A stretch of 64,000 bases of DNA from Comamonas flocculans (GCF_007954405.1 NZ_CP042344.1:2108001-2172000), one strand, 5' to 3'. Counted from the first letter of the stretch, positions 36,363-46,004 are shown. Program-made: numbers and translations. Notes: generated from the letters alone by a model not told the origin.

Positions 36363-37077
36363 AGAACTCCTCGCTGCGCACGTCGTCCTCGTCCACGCCG
36401 GCCTGCTCCAGCGTCTCGCGCATGGCCTGCACCAGCGCGGGCGGGCCGGAGATGTAGAACACCGGCGCGGGCAGACCCTTGATGGCCTTCTGGATGAAGG
36501 CGGCGTCCAGCAGGCCGGTGGCGCCGCTCCAGGGCTGGCTGGACTTGTCCATCGCCGTCATCGTGGCGAGCAGCCTGAAGTGCGGGTTTTGCCGCTCAAG
36601 CTGCCGCAACTCGTCCAGGAAGGCGCAGTCCTCGGGGCGGCGGTTGGAATACAGCAGCAGCAGCGGCTGGGCGCTTTGCTGGTGCGCCGCGTGGCGCAGC
36701 ATGCTCATGAAGGGCGTGACGCCTATGCCGCCGGCGATCAGCACGCCCGCGCGCTCGACCTTCTTGTGCAGGGTCAGCGAACCGAAGGGCCCGTCGAGCT
36801 CCAGCGCCGCGCCCGGCGGCAGGCTGTCCAGCGCGTTCTTGAACTTGCTGGCGCGCATGCGCGTGGTGATCACGAGTTCGTCCTCGTGCGGCGCGCTGAC
36901 GATGGAAAACGCGTGGCGCACGTCCGAGCTGTTGGGGTCGGCGCCCGCGTTGCTCAGGATCAGGTCCAGCGCCTGGCCGGGCCGAAACTCGAACCCCGCG
37001 GGTTTGTCGAAGTGAAACGCCTTGGTGCCGTGGGCGACTTCGTTTTTCGATTTCAGATGCACCGTTTGTGTTGTCAT
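36352..37077 (-). CDS. FAD-binding oxidoreductase, ferredoxin-NADP reductase-like
   Basis: A 241-residue protein with the FNR fold: FAD domain (RPGQALDLILS near 33, RHAFSIVSAP near 54) and NAD(P) domain (AGVLIAGGIGVTPFMSMLRH near 112, FYISGPPALVQAM near 212). No [2Fe-2S] domain is fused, so it needs an external electron partner. ATG 37077 has an excellent AGGAGG. It is upstream of and overlaps the ECF sigma gene. Divergent from the FtsX-type permease. Confidence 0.88.
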   Translation of the reverse strand: MTTQTVHLKSKNEVAHGTKAFHFDKPAGFEFRPGQALDLILSNAGADPNSSDVRHAFSIVSAPHEDELVITTRMRASKFKNALDSLPPGAALELDGPFGSLTLHKKVERAGVLIAGGIGVTPFMSMLRHAAHQQSAQPLLLLYSNRRPEDCAFLDELRQLERQNPHFRLLATMTAMDKSSQPWSGATGLLDAAFIQKAIKGLPAPVFYISGPPALVQAMRETLEQAGVDEDDVRSEEFYGY

Positions 37078-37190
37078 GGACAGACCTCCTGCTTTGTTTT
37101 CCTGGCATTGGATGCACAAGGCAGCGCAGATATTCCCACAGCCCCCGCGGCGGGCGCATGACCGGACGCGCATTGGGGACAATCACAGCC

Positions 37191-39743
37191 ATGCCACACC
37201 ATCCTTCACTCCGGGCCGACGCCCGTCCCCCCGGTGCCCTGCTGCTGGGCTGGCGCGCGCTGCGCCGCGATCTGCGCGCAGGCGAGTTGCGCCTGCTGAT
37301 GCTGGCGGTGCTGCTGGCGGTGGCCGCGCTCAGCGCCGTCGGCTTCTTTGCCGACCGGCTGCAGGGCAGCCTGCAGCGCGACGCGGTGCAGTTGCTCGGC
37401 GGCGACGCGGTGATCGTGAGCGACCAGGCCACGCCCGAGGCCTTCGTGCGCGAGGCGCAGGCGCTGGGCCTGGCGGGCGTGCAGACGCTGAGCTTTCCGA
37501 CCATGGCGCGCGCCGACGACGCCCAGGGCGGCGCCAGCCGCCTGGTGGCGCTCAAGAGCGTGGAGCCCGGCTACCCCCTGCGCGGCCAGGTGCAGACCGC
37601 TCCCGACCCGCAGCAGCCCGGCCAGGCGACGACCGACATCCCCGCGCCCGGCGAGGTCTGGGTCGACGCGCCGCTGCTTGGCGCGCTGGAGCTGGCCGTG
37701 GGCGACGCGCTCTGGCTCGGTGATGCGCGCCTCGTGATCGCGCGCGTCATCACGCTGGAGCCCGACCGCGGCAGCGGCTTCATGGGTTTCGCGCCGCGCG
37801 TGCTGATGAACGCCGCCGACCTGCCCGCCACCGCGCTGGTCCAGCCCGCGAGCCGCATCACCTGGCGCTATGCGGTGGCGGGCGCGCCGCGTGCGGTGGC
37901 GCGCTACGACACCTGGGCCGAGCAGCAGGCAAAGGCCGCGGGCGTGCGCGGGGTGCGCGTGGAGACGCTCGCGAGCGGGCGCCCCGAAATGCGCCAGACG
38001 CTGGAGCGCGCCCAGCAGTTCCTGAGCCTGGTGGCGCTGCTGGCGGCGCTGCTGGCGGCCGTGGCGGTGGCGCTGGCCGCGCGCGCCTTTGCCGCGCAGC
38101 ACCTGGACGGCGCCGCGCTGTTGCGCGTGCTGGGCCTGGCGCAGCGGCGCATCGCCGGCGCCTACGTGGTGGAGTTCGCGCTGGCCGGCCTGCTGGCGAG
38201 CTGCGCCGGCGTGGCGCTGGGCTGGGGCGTGCACTGGGTCTTCGTCTGGCTGCTGGCGGCGCTGGTGCCCGCCGGTCTGCCACCGGCCAGCGCCTGGCCG
38301 GCGCTGCTGGGCCTGGGCGTGGGGCTGACGCTGCTGGCGGCCTTCGGCCTGCCGCCGGTGCTGCAGCTGGCGCGCGTGCCGCCGCTGCGCGTGATCCGCC
38401 GCGATGTGGGCGCGATCAAGCCGGCCTCGGCCGCGGTGCTGCTGCTGGGCGTGGCCGGCTTTGCCGCGCTCTTGCTCATCGTCAGCCGCGACTGGCGCCT
38501 GGGGCTGATCGCCGTGGGCGGTTTTGCCGGCGCGGTGCTGGTGTTCGCGCTGCTGGCCTGGCTGGCGGTGGGGGCGCTGCGCCTGGCGGTGCACGAGGGC
38601 AGCGCGCCGCGCTGGCTGGTGCTGGCCACGCGCCAGATCGCCGCGCGCCCGGCCTATGCGGTGGTGCAGGTCAGCAGCCTGGCGGTGGGGCTGCTGGCGC
38701 TGGTGCTGCTGGTGCTGCTGCGCACCGACCTGATCGCCAGCTGGCAGCAGGCCACGCCCGCCGATGCGCCCGACCGCTTCGTCATCAACATCCAGCCCGA
38801 CCAGGCGGCGGACTTTCGCGCGCTGCTGGCCGGCGCGGGCGTGCAGCGCTACGACTGGTATCCGATGTTCCGCGGCCGGCTGGCGGCGATCAACGGCCGG
38901 CCGGTGAGCGCCGCCGACTACGCCGACGAGCGCGCCCGCGGGCTGGTGGAGCGCGAATTCAACCTCTCGCACACGCTGCAGGCACCGGAGCACAACCCCA
39001 TCGTCGCGGGGCGCTGGACGCCGGGCGAGGCGGGCGCGGTCAGCGTGGAAGAGGGCATTGCCAAGACCCTGGGCCTGAAGCTGGGCGACCTGCTGCGCTT
39101 TGACATAGCAGGCATGGACAGCGAGGTGCGCATCACCAGCGTGCGCAAGGTGGACTGGGCGACGATGCGCGCCAATTTCTTCGTGCTCTACCCGCTGGCG
39201 GACATGCCCGAGCTGCCCATCACCTACCTGGCGGCCTACCGCGCGCCCGCCGTGGCGGGTTTCGACAACGCGCTGGTGCGGCGCTTTCCCAACGTCACCA
39301 ACGTGGACATGAGCGCGGCGCTGGCGCAGGTGCAGGCGGTGCTGGCGCAGGTGGTGCGCGCGGTGGAATTCCTCTTCGCCTTCACGCTCGCCGCCGGCCT
39401 GCTGGTGCTGTTTGCCGCGGTGACGGCCACACGCGAAGCAAGGACAAGGGAATTTGCCATCATGCGGGCGATGGGTGCGCGCGCGCGCCTGCTGCGCCAG
39501 GTGCAGCGGGCCGAGCTGCTGGGCGTGGGCCTGCTCGCCGGGCTGCTGGCCAGCGCCGTGGCCATGCTGCTGGGCGGCCTGCTGGCGCTCAAGGTGTTCG
39601 ACTTCGCCTGGACGGCGCCGCCCTGGATACCGCTGGCCGGCGCCGTGGCCGGCGCGCTGCTGGCGTGGCTTGCGGGCTGGTGGGGCCTGCGCGAGGTGCT
39701 GCGCCGCCCGGTGGTGCAGACCTTGCGTGCGGCGGCGCAGTAA
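37191..39743 (+). CDS. FtsX-type ABC transporter permease (YbbP-like)
   Basis: An 850-residue inner-membrane protein with two FtsX/MacB permease modules: a first helix near 35-55, a periplasmic domain, three helices (near 280-420), further helices at 420-520, a second periplasmic domain, and a last set near 720-850. It resembles E. coli YbbP, thought to act in lipid or lipoprotein export. No matching ATPase gene is adjacent, unlike ybbA-ybbP. I start at ATG 37191; the frame opens at 37068. Confidence 0.85.
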   Translation: MPHHPSLRADARPPGALLLGWRALRRDLRAGELRLLMLAVLLAVAALSAVGFFADRLQGSLQRDAVQLLGGDAVIVSDQATPEAFVREAQALGLAGVQTLSFPTMARADDAQGGASRLVALKSVEPGYPLRGQVQTAPDPQQPGQATTDIPAPGEVWVDAPLLGALELAVGDALWLGDARLVIARVITLEPDRGSGFMGFAPRVLMNAADLPATALVQPASRITWRYAVAGAPRAVARYDTWAEQQAKAAGVRGVRVETLASGRPEMRQTLERAQQFLSLVALLAALLAAVAVALAARAFAAQHLDGAALLRVLGLAQRRIAGAYVVEFALAGLLASCAGVALGWGVHWVFVWLLAALVPAGLPPASAWPALLGLGVGLTLLAAFGLPPVLQLARVPPLRVIRRDVGAIKPASAAVLLLGVAGFAALLLIVSRDWRLGLIAVGGFAGAVLVFALLAWLAVGALRLAVHEGSAPRWLVLATRQIAARPAYAVVQVSSLAVGLLALVLLVLLRTDLIASWQQATPADAPDRFVINIQPDQAADFRALLAGAGVQRYDWYPMFRGRLAAINGRPVSAADYADERARGLVEREFNLSHTLQAPEHNPIVAGRWTPGEAGAVSVEEGIAKTLGLKLGDLLRFDIAGMDSEVRITSVRKVDWATMRANFFVLYPLADMPELPITYLAAYRAPAVAGFDNALVRRFPNVTNVDMSAALAQVQAVLAQVVRAVEFLFAFTLAAGLLVLFAAVTATREARTREFAIMRAMGARARLLRQVQRAELLGVGLLAGLLASAVAMLLGGLLALKVFDFAWTAPPWIPLAGAVAGALLAWLAGWWGLREVLRRPVVQTLRAAAQ

Positions 39744-39757
39744 AAAAGGGGTGAACG

Positions 39758-40021
39758 ATGAACGAGACGATCCCCGCCGCGGGCGCCGTGCCCGACTGGG
39801 CCGATGCGCCCGAGGGCGAAGGCTGGAACTGGCTGGCGCAGGATGCGGACGGGCGCTGGTTCTGGTATCGCACCGAGCCGCGCCTGAACTGGCCCGGCGG
39901 CGTGTGGCGCTCGAATTCGCGCAACCAGCAGTTTGCCGGCGCCGGCGCGCCCGATGCGCACTGGGACGCCAGCGTGCGCCTGCGCCCCGGTTGCGTGCCC
40001 CCGGGACCGGTCCCTGGGTGA
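39758..40021 (+). CDS. small Trp-rich hypothetical protein
   Basis: I do not recognise this 87-residue protein. Seven Trp residues cluster in two groups (WNWLAQDADGRWFWY and NWPGGVWRSNSRNQQ). No signal peptide or membrane helix. AGGGG stands 7 bases before the ATG, and the gene lies 14 bases after the permease stop and about 90 bases before lemA, so it is probably part of the same transcript. Confidence 0.65.
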   Translation: MNETIPAAGAVPDWADAPEGEGWNWLAQDADGRWFWYRTEPRLNWPGGVWRSNSRNQQFAGAGAPDAHWDASVRLRPGCVPPGPVPG

Positions 40022-40111
40022 CAATGGCGCGGCGCACGCGCCGGGCCCGGCCAGGAGCGGCCCCCCGCGGCGCGCAGCGAAAACAACGCAGGACGGAGCT
40101 AGGAGGACGCG

Positions 40112-40705
40112 ATGACGCAGACGGGATGGGCAATGCTGGCGCTGCTGGTGGTGGTGCTGGTCTGGGCCGTGGCCGCCTACAACCGGCTGGTGGTGCTGCG
40201 AAACCGCATCGCCAACGCCTTCGGACAGATCGACGTGCAGCTCAAGCGCCGCCACGACCTCGTGCCCAATCTGGTGGAGGTGGCGCGCGGCTACCTCAAG
40301 CACGAAGCCTCGACGCTGCAAGCGGTGATCCAGGCGCGCGCGCAGGCCGTGGGTGCGGCCGACGCGGCGCGCGCCGCGCCCGGCGACGCGGCGCGCATCG
40401 GGGCGCTGGCGCAGGCCGAGGGGCTGCTGGGCGGCAGCCTGGGGCGGCTGATGGTGCTGACCGAGAACTACCCCGAGCTCAAGGCCGACGCCACCATGCG
40501 CGAGCTCTCCGAAGAGCTGACCAGCACCGAAAACCGCATCGGCTTTGCGCGCCAGGCCTACAACGATCAGGCGCTGGAATTCAACGACGCGGCCCGGCAG
40601 TTCCCCGCGCTCATCGTCGCGCGCCTGTTCGGTTTTGGCAGCGCGCCCATGCTGCGCTCCACCCAGGGGCCGGCCGAGCGCGAGGTGCCCCGGGTGCAGT
40701 TCTAG
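40112..40705 (+). CDS. lemA: LemA family protein
   Basis: A 197-residue protein anchored by one N-terminal helix (MLALLVVVLVWAVAAYN) followed by a long helical bundle, with family motifs IDVQLKRRHDLVPNLVEVARGY and TENRIGFARQAYND. Strong ribosome site (TAGGAGG). It is followed after 24 bases by an M48 protease, a very common partnership. The exact role of LemA is unknown. Confidence 0.92.
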   Translation: MTQTGWAMLALLVVVLVWAVAAYNRLVVLRNRIANAFGQIDVQLKRRHDLVPNLVEVARGYLKHEASTLQAVIQARAQAVGAADAARAAPGDAARIGALAQAEGLLGGSLGRLMVLTENYPELKADATMRELSEELTSTENRIGFARQAYNDQALEFNDAARQFPALIVARLFGFGSAPMLRSTQGPAEREVPRVQF

Positions 40706-40729
40706 GCGCGCCGAGCACCGCCACGCGCC

Positions 40730-41833
40730 ATGAAGTTCTGGGACCGGCAGGACGCCGCACGCGCGCAGACGCGCCGCCTGCTGCTGGCGTTCGCGCTGGC
40801 GGTGGGCTTGCTGTTGCTGGGCGTGCACCTGGCGCTGGCGCTGGCCTGGGTGCTGATGGCCTGGGTGCTGCCGGTGCACCTGCCGTTTCCCGCGGGTTTT
40901 CTCGTCACCAACGTCGGCGTGTCGCTGATGCTGGTGCTGGGCGGCTGGTGGATAGAGACCTCCAACCTGCGCGGCGGCGGCCCCAGGCTGGCCCGGCGCA
41001 TCGGCGCGCGCGAGGCGCGAGCGGGCGTCTCGCACGCCGAGCAGCGCCTGTGCAACGTGGTCGACGAGCTGTGCATCGCCGCCCAGATGCCGCGTCCGCA
41101 GGTCATGGTGATGCCGCGCGCCGACGCCATCAACGCCTTCGCCGCGGGCTGGGACGCCGGCGACGCGGTCGTCGCCGTCACCCAGGGGGCGCTGGACTAC
41201 CTCAGCCGCGAAGAGCTGCAGGGCATGGTGGCGCACGAACTCAGCCACCTGCACGAGGGCGACACGCGGCTGAACATGCAGCTCATCGGCATGGTCTACG
41301 GGCTGGAGCTGATCTACCACTTCGGCGACACGGTGCGCGACCGCGGCGGCCTGGCCTGGTGGTTCGGCAGCGCCATCATGCTCGCGGGCAGCGCCGGCTG
41401 GCTGGCCGGGCGCCTGCTGAAGGCGGCGGTCTCGCGCCAGCGCGAGCACCTGGCGGATGCGCGCGCGGTGCAGTGGACGCGCTCGCGCGACGGCCTGGGC
41501 CAGGTGCTGCGCAAGGTGATGACGCAGCGCGCACAGGGGGAGCGCCGCCGGCGCTCGCTGATGCGGGACTACGGCGGCCTGGCGCATCCGGCGCTGCAGC
41601 ACCTGCTCTTGGTGCAGGCGCCCGACGAGCGCCGCTGGATGCAGCGCCTGGACAGCCATCCGCCGCTCAGGGAGCGCGTGCGCGCAATCTACGGCCACCC
41701 CATGCCGCCGCTGCCGGTGCGGCCGCTGCCGGCCGCGCCCGAACCGGCTGCGCAGCGCGAAGCCGCGCCCGCAGGCGCGTTGCCGCTGGCCGCCCGGTTC
41801 GACCCATTCGCACGCCGCAGGCAGGCCGGGTGA
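40730..41833 (+). CDS. M48 family metallopeptidase (HtpX-like)
   Basis: A 367-residue membrane zinc protease. Two N-terminal helices (near 17-40 and 50-72), the zinc motif MVAHELSHLHEGDT near 166-179, and a C-terminal EHLADARAV that carries the third ligand. The C-terminus ends in a Pro/Ala-rich stretch. Directly follows lemA. Confidence 0.9.
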   Translation: MKFWDRQDAARAQTRRLLLAFALAVGLLLLGVHLALALAWVLMAWVLPVHLPFPAGFLVTNVGVSLMLVLGGWWIETSNLRGGGPRLARRIGAREARAGVSHAEQRLCNVVDELCIAAQMPRPQVMVMPRADAINAFAAGWDAGDAVVAVTQGALDYLSREELQGMVAHELSHLHEGDTRLNMQLIGMVYGLELIYHFGDTVRDRGGLAWWFGSAIMLAGSAGWLAGRLLKAAVSRQREHLADARAVQWTRSRDGLGQVLRKVMTQRAQGERRRRSLMRDYGGLAHPALQHLLLVQAPDERRWMQRLDSHPPLRERVRAIYGHPMPPLPVRPLPAAPEPAAQREAAPAGALPLAARFDPFARRRQAG

Positions 41834-41888
41834 GCAGAGCCCGGCCACCCCGGAGCGCACCGCGGTGCGGCTGGTGATTTTGCTCAAA

Positions 41889-41947
41889 CGATAGCTGCCA
41901 GCGCAGTCTGGGAAAGGGCTGGAGGCGGATTTGTTCAATATTTTTTC
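41889..41947 (+). repeat. ATAGCTGC dispersed repeat, copy at the Smr 3' end
   Basis: Reads CGATAGCTGCCAGCGC and ends GGAGGCGGATTTGTTCAATATTTT. It supplies the last Tyr codon and the stop of the minus-strand Smr gene. Confidence 0.8.
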
Positions 41948-42594
41948 CGGTTCGGCTGCAGCAGCACCACCAAGGCCCCGGCGCCGCCTTCGGCCGCCCG
42001 CGCCTGTACGAAGGCCAGCACCTCGCGCTTTTGCGCCAGCCAGGCCTGCACCCGGCCCTTGAGCACCGGCGTCTTGCCGGGCGAGCCCAGGCCCTTGCCA
42101 TGGACCACGCGCACGCAGCGCAGCCCCGCACGGTGCGACAGGCGGATGAACATGGCCAGCGCCTCGCGTGCTTCACCCTGGCGCAGGCCGTGCAGGTCGA
42201 GCTGGCCCTGCAGGCTCCAGTAGCCGGCGCGCAGCTTGCGCGTCACGTCCAGGCCTATGCCCGGGCGGCGAAAACTCATCTGGTCGTCCACGTCCAGCAG
42301 CGTGGAGACGTCGAACTCGTCGCTCAGCGATTCCTGCAGCACCTGGCGCTCGTCCTTCTCGCGCTGGACGGGCCGGGGTTCGGGCGCGGGCGGCGCGCTC
42401 CAGTGGCGCTTGGCGCCGCTCTTGAGCGGCGTGACCTCGCCGACCGCCGCCTCGAACAGATGCTGCGCGGCCCAGGCCTGCTGGCGCGCCTGCTCCTGGG
42501 CGCGCTGGCGCGCCGCCTCCTGCTCGCGCGCGTGCTGCAGCGCGCGGCGCAGCAGGCCGAGCTCGCCCATGGAGCGCGCCAGCGGCCCCTTCAC
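41935..42594 (-). CDS. Smr domain protein (MutS2-like small nuclease)
   Basis: A 219-residue protein. The N-terminal half is a long Gln/Arg/Ala coiled coil (about 10-45); the C-terminal Smr domain (about 130-215) has LDLHGLRQGEAREAL and CVRVVHGKGLGSPG, the nucleic-acid-nicking core. I start at GTG 42594, overlapping the upstream stop as GTGA; ATG 42570 is an alternative 8 codons later. The end lies in a dispersed repeat. Confidence 0.87.
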   Translation of the reverse strand: MKGPLARSMGELGLLRRALQHAREQEAARQRAQEQARQQAWAAQHLFEAAVGEVTPLKSGAKRHWSAPPAPEPRPVQREKDERQVLQESLSDEFDVSTLLDVDDQMSFRRPGIGLDVTRKLRAGYWSLQGQLDLHGLRQGEAREALAMFIRLSHRAGLRCVRVVHGKGLGSPGKTPVLKGRVQAWLAQKREVLAFVQARAAEGGAGALVVLLQPNRKKY

Positions 42595-43748
42595 CGCGCC
42601 GGCTCCGGACAGTTGCTGGCGCCGCCGGGCGGCCCCAGGTAGCGCGCAGCGATGAACTGCGTCGTCTGCGCGGGGTTGAAGTTGTTGTCCGAGACGAACA
42701 CCAGCGTGCAGCCGCCGTCGGCCAGGTGCGCTCCCCAGGCCATGCCTTCGATGTTGTCCAGCCCAGGCACCAGCGCGCCCAGGTCGGCCAGCAGCTGCTT
42801 GGGCACGGGCTGCCAGGCGCCGCCCGGCGCAAGCGCGTCCACGCCCAGCGTGTCGCTGCCGCCTCGCGTGTCGATGCGGTACAGGCGCGCGCCAAAGCCC
42901 GCGCCGGCGCTGTAGGAGCGTTCGAGCACCAGCATGTGGTGCGCGTCCTCCATCAGGATTTCGCTCACGCCGTTGAGCTGCGGGCCGGGCAGGCGGCGCG
43001 GCAGCGGCACGCGCTCTGGCGGGTAGGCGATCTGGCGCAGCGGCCGGCCGCTGGCCAGGTCCAGCGCGGTGATGCGCACCGGCGCGCCCGCGTCCCGGGG
43101 CGTGGCGGCCGGTCCGTCCTGCTTGAGCGGCAGCTCCATCGCAAGCCACAGCGTGCGCCCGTCGGGCGTGAGCGCCAGGCCCTCGAGCGCGGCGTTGCCG
43201 CGTGCGCCCTGTTCGCCCTTGCCCGGCTGCAGCGCGGCGGGCAGCGCGAGCTCGCGCAGGTAGCCGCCGTCGAGCCGGTTGATGCGCACGCGCGGGCCAA
43301 AGCCCCGGGCAAAGTCGCCCTCGCTGCTCCAGACGTAGGCCTGGCTGCCGGGCAGCCAGCGCAGGGCCTCGGCGTCGGGCCGGTCCACGCCGTCGGCGGG
43401 GCGCCACCAGGGCGCGAACGGCGCGCCGCCCGCATGGCGCGGGTGCAGCACGCCGGTGAGGCGCGGCGGCGCGAGCGGCGCCTTGCCAATGTCAATGCGG
43501 GCGCGGTAGACGCGCGCCGGCCCGTCGTTGCCGCGGTCGTCGCTGATCAGCAGGTATTCGTCGCGCGCCGCGCTGTAGGCAATGCCCGAGAGCCCGCCCA
43601 CGGTGGTGCCGCCGTATTCGCTGCCGGTGGGCAGCTCGGCCACGCCGATCAGCTGCAGGCGCGCCGGTGGCGCGGGCGCCTGCGGCGGCGCCGGCGCAAA
43701 GGCGCAGCCCGCCAGCACCAGCGCCAGCACCGCCAGGCGCGAACGCAT
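42591..43748 (-). CDS. phytase-like/esterase-like lipoprotein
   Basis: A 385-residue predicted lipoprotein with lipobox LVLAG|C. It matches the 'esterase-like activity of phytase' beta-propeller family: GGLSGIAYSAARDEYLLISDDRG near the N-terminus, AALEGLALTPDGRTLWLAME in the middle and NIEGMAWG near the end. Substrate unknown; probably periplasmic side of a membrane. ATG 43748 overlaps the radC stop as TGATG. Confidence 0.85.
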   Translation of the reverse strand: MRSRLAVLALVLAGCAFAPAPPQAPAPPARLQLIGVAELPTGSEYGGTTVGGLSGIAYSAARDEYLLISDDRGNDGPARVYRARIDIGKAPLAPPRLTGVLHPRHAGGAPFAPWWRPADGVDRPDAEALRWLPGSQAYVWSSEGDFARGFGPRVRINRLDGGYLRELALPAALQPGKGEQGARGNAALEGLALTPDGRTLWLAMELPLKQDGPAATPRDAGAPVRITALDLASGRPLRQIAYPPERVPLPRRLPGPQLNGVSEILMEDAHHMLVLERSYSAGAGFGARLYRIDTRGGSDTLGVDALAPGGAWQPVPKQLLADLGALVPGLDNIEGMAWGAHLADGGCTLVFVSDNNFNPAQTTQFIAARYLGPPGGASNCPEPAR

Positions 43749-44458
43749 CACACCAGGCCCCGCTCGGCCATGGACAGCGCGCCGCCCGTGGCCACGATGA
43801 TGTGGTCGAGCACGCGCACGTCCACCAGCGCCAGCGCGCTCTTGAGGGTTTGCGTCAGGGCTTCGTCGGCGCGGCTGGGCGCGAGGCTGCCGCTGGGGTG
43901 GTTGTGCGCGAGCACCACGGCGGCCGCGCCGTGGTGCAGGGCGCGCAACACCACCTCGCGCGGGTAGACGGCGGTCTGCGTGAGCGTGCCGCGAAACAGC
44001 TCCTCGTAGGCCAGCAGCCGGTGCTGGCTGTCCAGCAGCAGCAGGGCGAAGACCTCGTGCGGCTGGCGTGCCAGGTGCAGCTGCAGGTACTCGCGCACCG
44101 CCTGCGGCGTGTCCAGCACGGCGCGCGAGCGCAACTGTTCGGCCAGGGCGCGGCGCGCGAGCTCCATCACCGCCAGCAGCTCGGCGCGCTTGGCCGGGCC
44201 CAGGCCCTTGATGCGCCCCAGGTCCTCGCTGGAGGCGGCCAGCAAGCCGCTCAGGCCGCCAAAGCCGCCGCGCTGGCCTGCGCCGTTGGCCGCCGGCGCG
44301 GGCTGCAGGAGCTCCTGCGCCAGCTGCAGCACGCCCTTGCCCTGGATGCCGGTGCGCAGCAGCAGCGCCAGCAGCTCGGCATCGGTGAGCGCGGCGGCGC
44401 CGCGCGCCAGCAGCTTTTCGCGCGGCTGGCTGTCGGCAGGCAGGTCTTTGAGCGGCAT
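43748..44458 (-). CDS. radC: RadC family JAMM-domain protein
   Basis: A 236-residue RadC/YicR protein. N-terminal helix-hairpin-helix part ([16 protein letters not shown]) and C-terminal JAMM zinc motif [14 protein letters not shown], though no DNA-repair activity is proven for the family. ATG 44458 is preferred (MPLKDLP, typical); the frame is open to 44575. Divergent from the FKBP gene. Confidence 0.92.
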   Translation of the reverse strand: MPLKDLPADSQPREKLLARGAAALTDAELLALLLRTGIQGKGVLQLAQELLQPAPAANGAGQRGGFGGLSGLLAASSEDLGRIKGLGPAKRAELLAVMELARRALAEQLRSRAVLDTPQAVREYLQLHLARQPHEVFALLLLDSQHRLLAYEELFRGTLTQTAVYPREVVLRALHHGAAAVVLAHNHPSGSLAPSRADEALTQTLKSALALVDVRVLDHIIVATGGALSMAERGLV

Positions 44459-44516
44459 GGCGGTAGGGGTTTGCGCGTGCTTCTTAGAATCGGCCAGTTT
44501 ATCCAGAGCCTGCGCC

Positions 44517-44987
44517 ATGACCGACTCCACTGCCGCTGCCGAGCCTGCCAAGGTCGAGCCCGGTTCCTTCCTCACCTTGCACTACCGCCTGGCCGGCCCG
44601 GCCGGCGACGTGATCAACACCTTCGGCAGCCGCCCGGCCACCTTGTCGGTGGGCGCGGGCGAGCTCTCGCCCGCGCTGGAAGCGCGCCTGATCGGCTTGA
44701 CCGAGGGCGCGCGCGCCACCTTCGAGGTGCCCGCGGGCGAGGCCTTCGGCGAGCGCAACCCCGAGATGCAGCAGTGGGTGGCCAAGAAGCTGCTCGACGC
44801 GATGGGCGACCCCGAGGACGAATACCATGTGGGCGAGGTGGTGGAGTTCGCCACGCCCGACGGCAACGGCACCTACGCCGGTGCGGTGCTGCAGGTGCGG
44901 GAAGACGGCGCGCTGCGCGTGGATTTCAACCATCCGCTGGCGGGTCGCCCCGTCACCTTTGAAGTGCAGATCATCGGAGTGTTATGA
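44517..44987 (+). CDS. slpA: FKBP-type peptidyl-prolyl isomerase (SlpA-like)
   Basis: A 156-residue cytoplasmic prolyl isomerase/chaperone with a split FKBP domain and an IF (insert-in-flap) domain, as in SlyD/SlpA. Motifs [28 protein letters not shown] and [15 protein letters not shown]. It overlaps ispH by ATGA, the conserved slpA-ispH arrangement. Confidence 0.9.
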   Translation: MTDSTAAAEPAKVEPGSFLTLHYRLAGPAGDVINTFGSRPATLSVGAGELSPALEARLIGLTEGARATFEVPAGEAFGERNPEMQQWVAKKLLDAMGDPEDEYHVGEVVEFATPDGNGTYAGAVLQVREDGALRVDFNHPLAGRPVTFEVQIIGVL

Positions 44988-45985
44988 GCGTGAACCTACC
45001 CCAGGAAGTCGTGCTGGCGCAGCCGCGCGGCTTTTGCGCCGGCGTGGACCGTGCCATCGAAATCGTCGAGCGCGCGCTGATCAAGTTCGGCGCCCCCATC
45101 TACGTGCGCCACGAGATCGTGCACAACACCTACGTGGTCAACGACCTCAAGGCCAAGGGCGCGATCTTCGTCGACACGCTGGAGGGCATCCCCGAAGGCT
45201 CCATCGTGATCTTCTCGGCCCACGGCGTGAGCCGCGCGCTGCAGCAGGAGGCGGTGGAGCGCGGCCTGAAAGTCTATGACGCCACCTGCCCGCTGGTCAC
45301 CAAGGTGCACGTGGAAGTGGCCAAGCTCGCGCGCGAGGGCTATGAATTCATCATGATCGGCCACGCCGGCCACCCCGAGGTGGAAGGCACCATGGGGCAG
45401 CTGGAAGGCGGCATCTACTTGGTGCAGGACCTGTCCGACGTGAACAAGATCCAGCCGCGCCAGACGGAAAAACTGGCGCTGGTGACGCAGACCACGCTGT
45501 CGGTGGACGATGCGCGCGAGATCACCGCCGCGATCCGCGCGCGCTTCCCGGCCGTGCGCGAGCCCAAGCAGCAGGACATCTGCTATGCCACGCAAAACCG
45601 CCAGGACGCGGTCAAGCTGCTCACCCGGCAGGTGCAGATGGTCATCGTCGTCGGCAGCCAGACCAGCTCCAACAGCAACCGCCTGCTGGAACTGGCCAAA
45701 CGCATGGGCACGCCGGCCTACATGGTGGACTCTGCCTCCGAGCTGCAGGACGCCTGGTTCAAGGGCATGGCGCGCATCGGCCTCACGGCAGGCGCCTCGG
45801 CCCCGGAAATCCTGGTGCAGCAGGTGATAGAGCGCATCAAGCAGATCAGCGGCGTCACGGTGCGCACCATGGACGGCGTGACCGAGGACATGCGCTTTCC
45901 GCTGCCCAAGGGCCTCAAGCTCGAGGGCGACGCCGAGCCCGAGCGCTCGGCGCTGCATGTGCGCGCGCAGGACGCGCAGCCCTGA
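44984..45985 (+). CDS. ispH: 4-hydroxy-3-methylbut-2-enyl diphosphate reductase
   Basis: Iron-sulfur enzyme that makes IPP and DMAPP in the last step of the MEP isoprenoid pathway. 333 residues with three cluster cysteines in PRGFCAGVDRAIE (C18), DATCPLVTKVH (about 102) and DICYATQNRQ (about 203), plus the substrate motif TTLSVDD. Usual length. Coupled to slpA. Confidence 0.97.
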   Translation: MSVNLPQEVVLAQPRGFCAGVDRAIEIVERALIKFGAPIYVRHEIVHNTYVVNDLKAKGAIFVDTLEGIPEGSIVIFSAHGVSRALQQEAVERGLKVYDATCPLVTKVHVEVAKLAREGYEFIMIGHAGHPEVEGTMGQLEGGIYLVQDLSDVNKIQPRQTEKLALVTQTTLSVDDAREITAAIRARFPAVREPKQQDICYATQNRQDAVKLLTRQVQMVIVVGSQTSSNSNRLLELAKRMGTPAYMVDSASELQDAWFKGMARIGLTAGASAPEILVQQVIERIKQISGVTVRTMDGVTEDMRFPLPKGLKLEGDAEPERSALHVRAQDAQP

Positions 45986-46004
45986 GGGCTTGCGCGGCCT
46001 CCGT

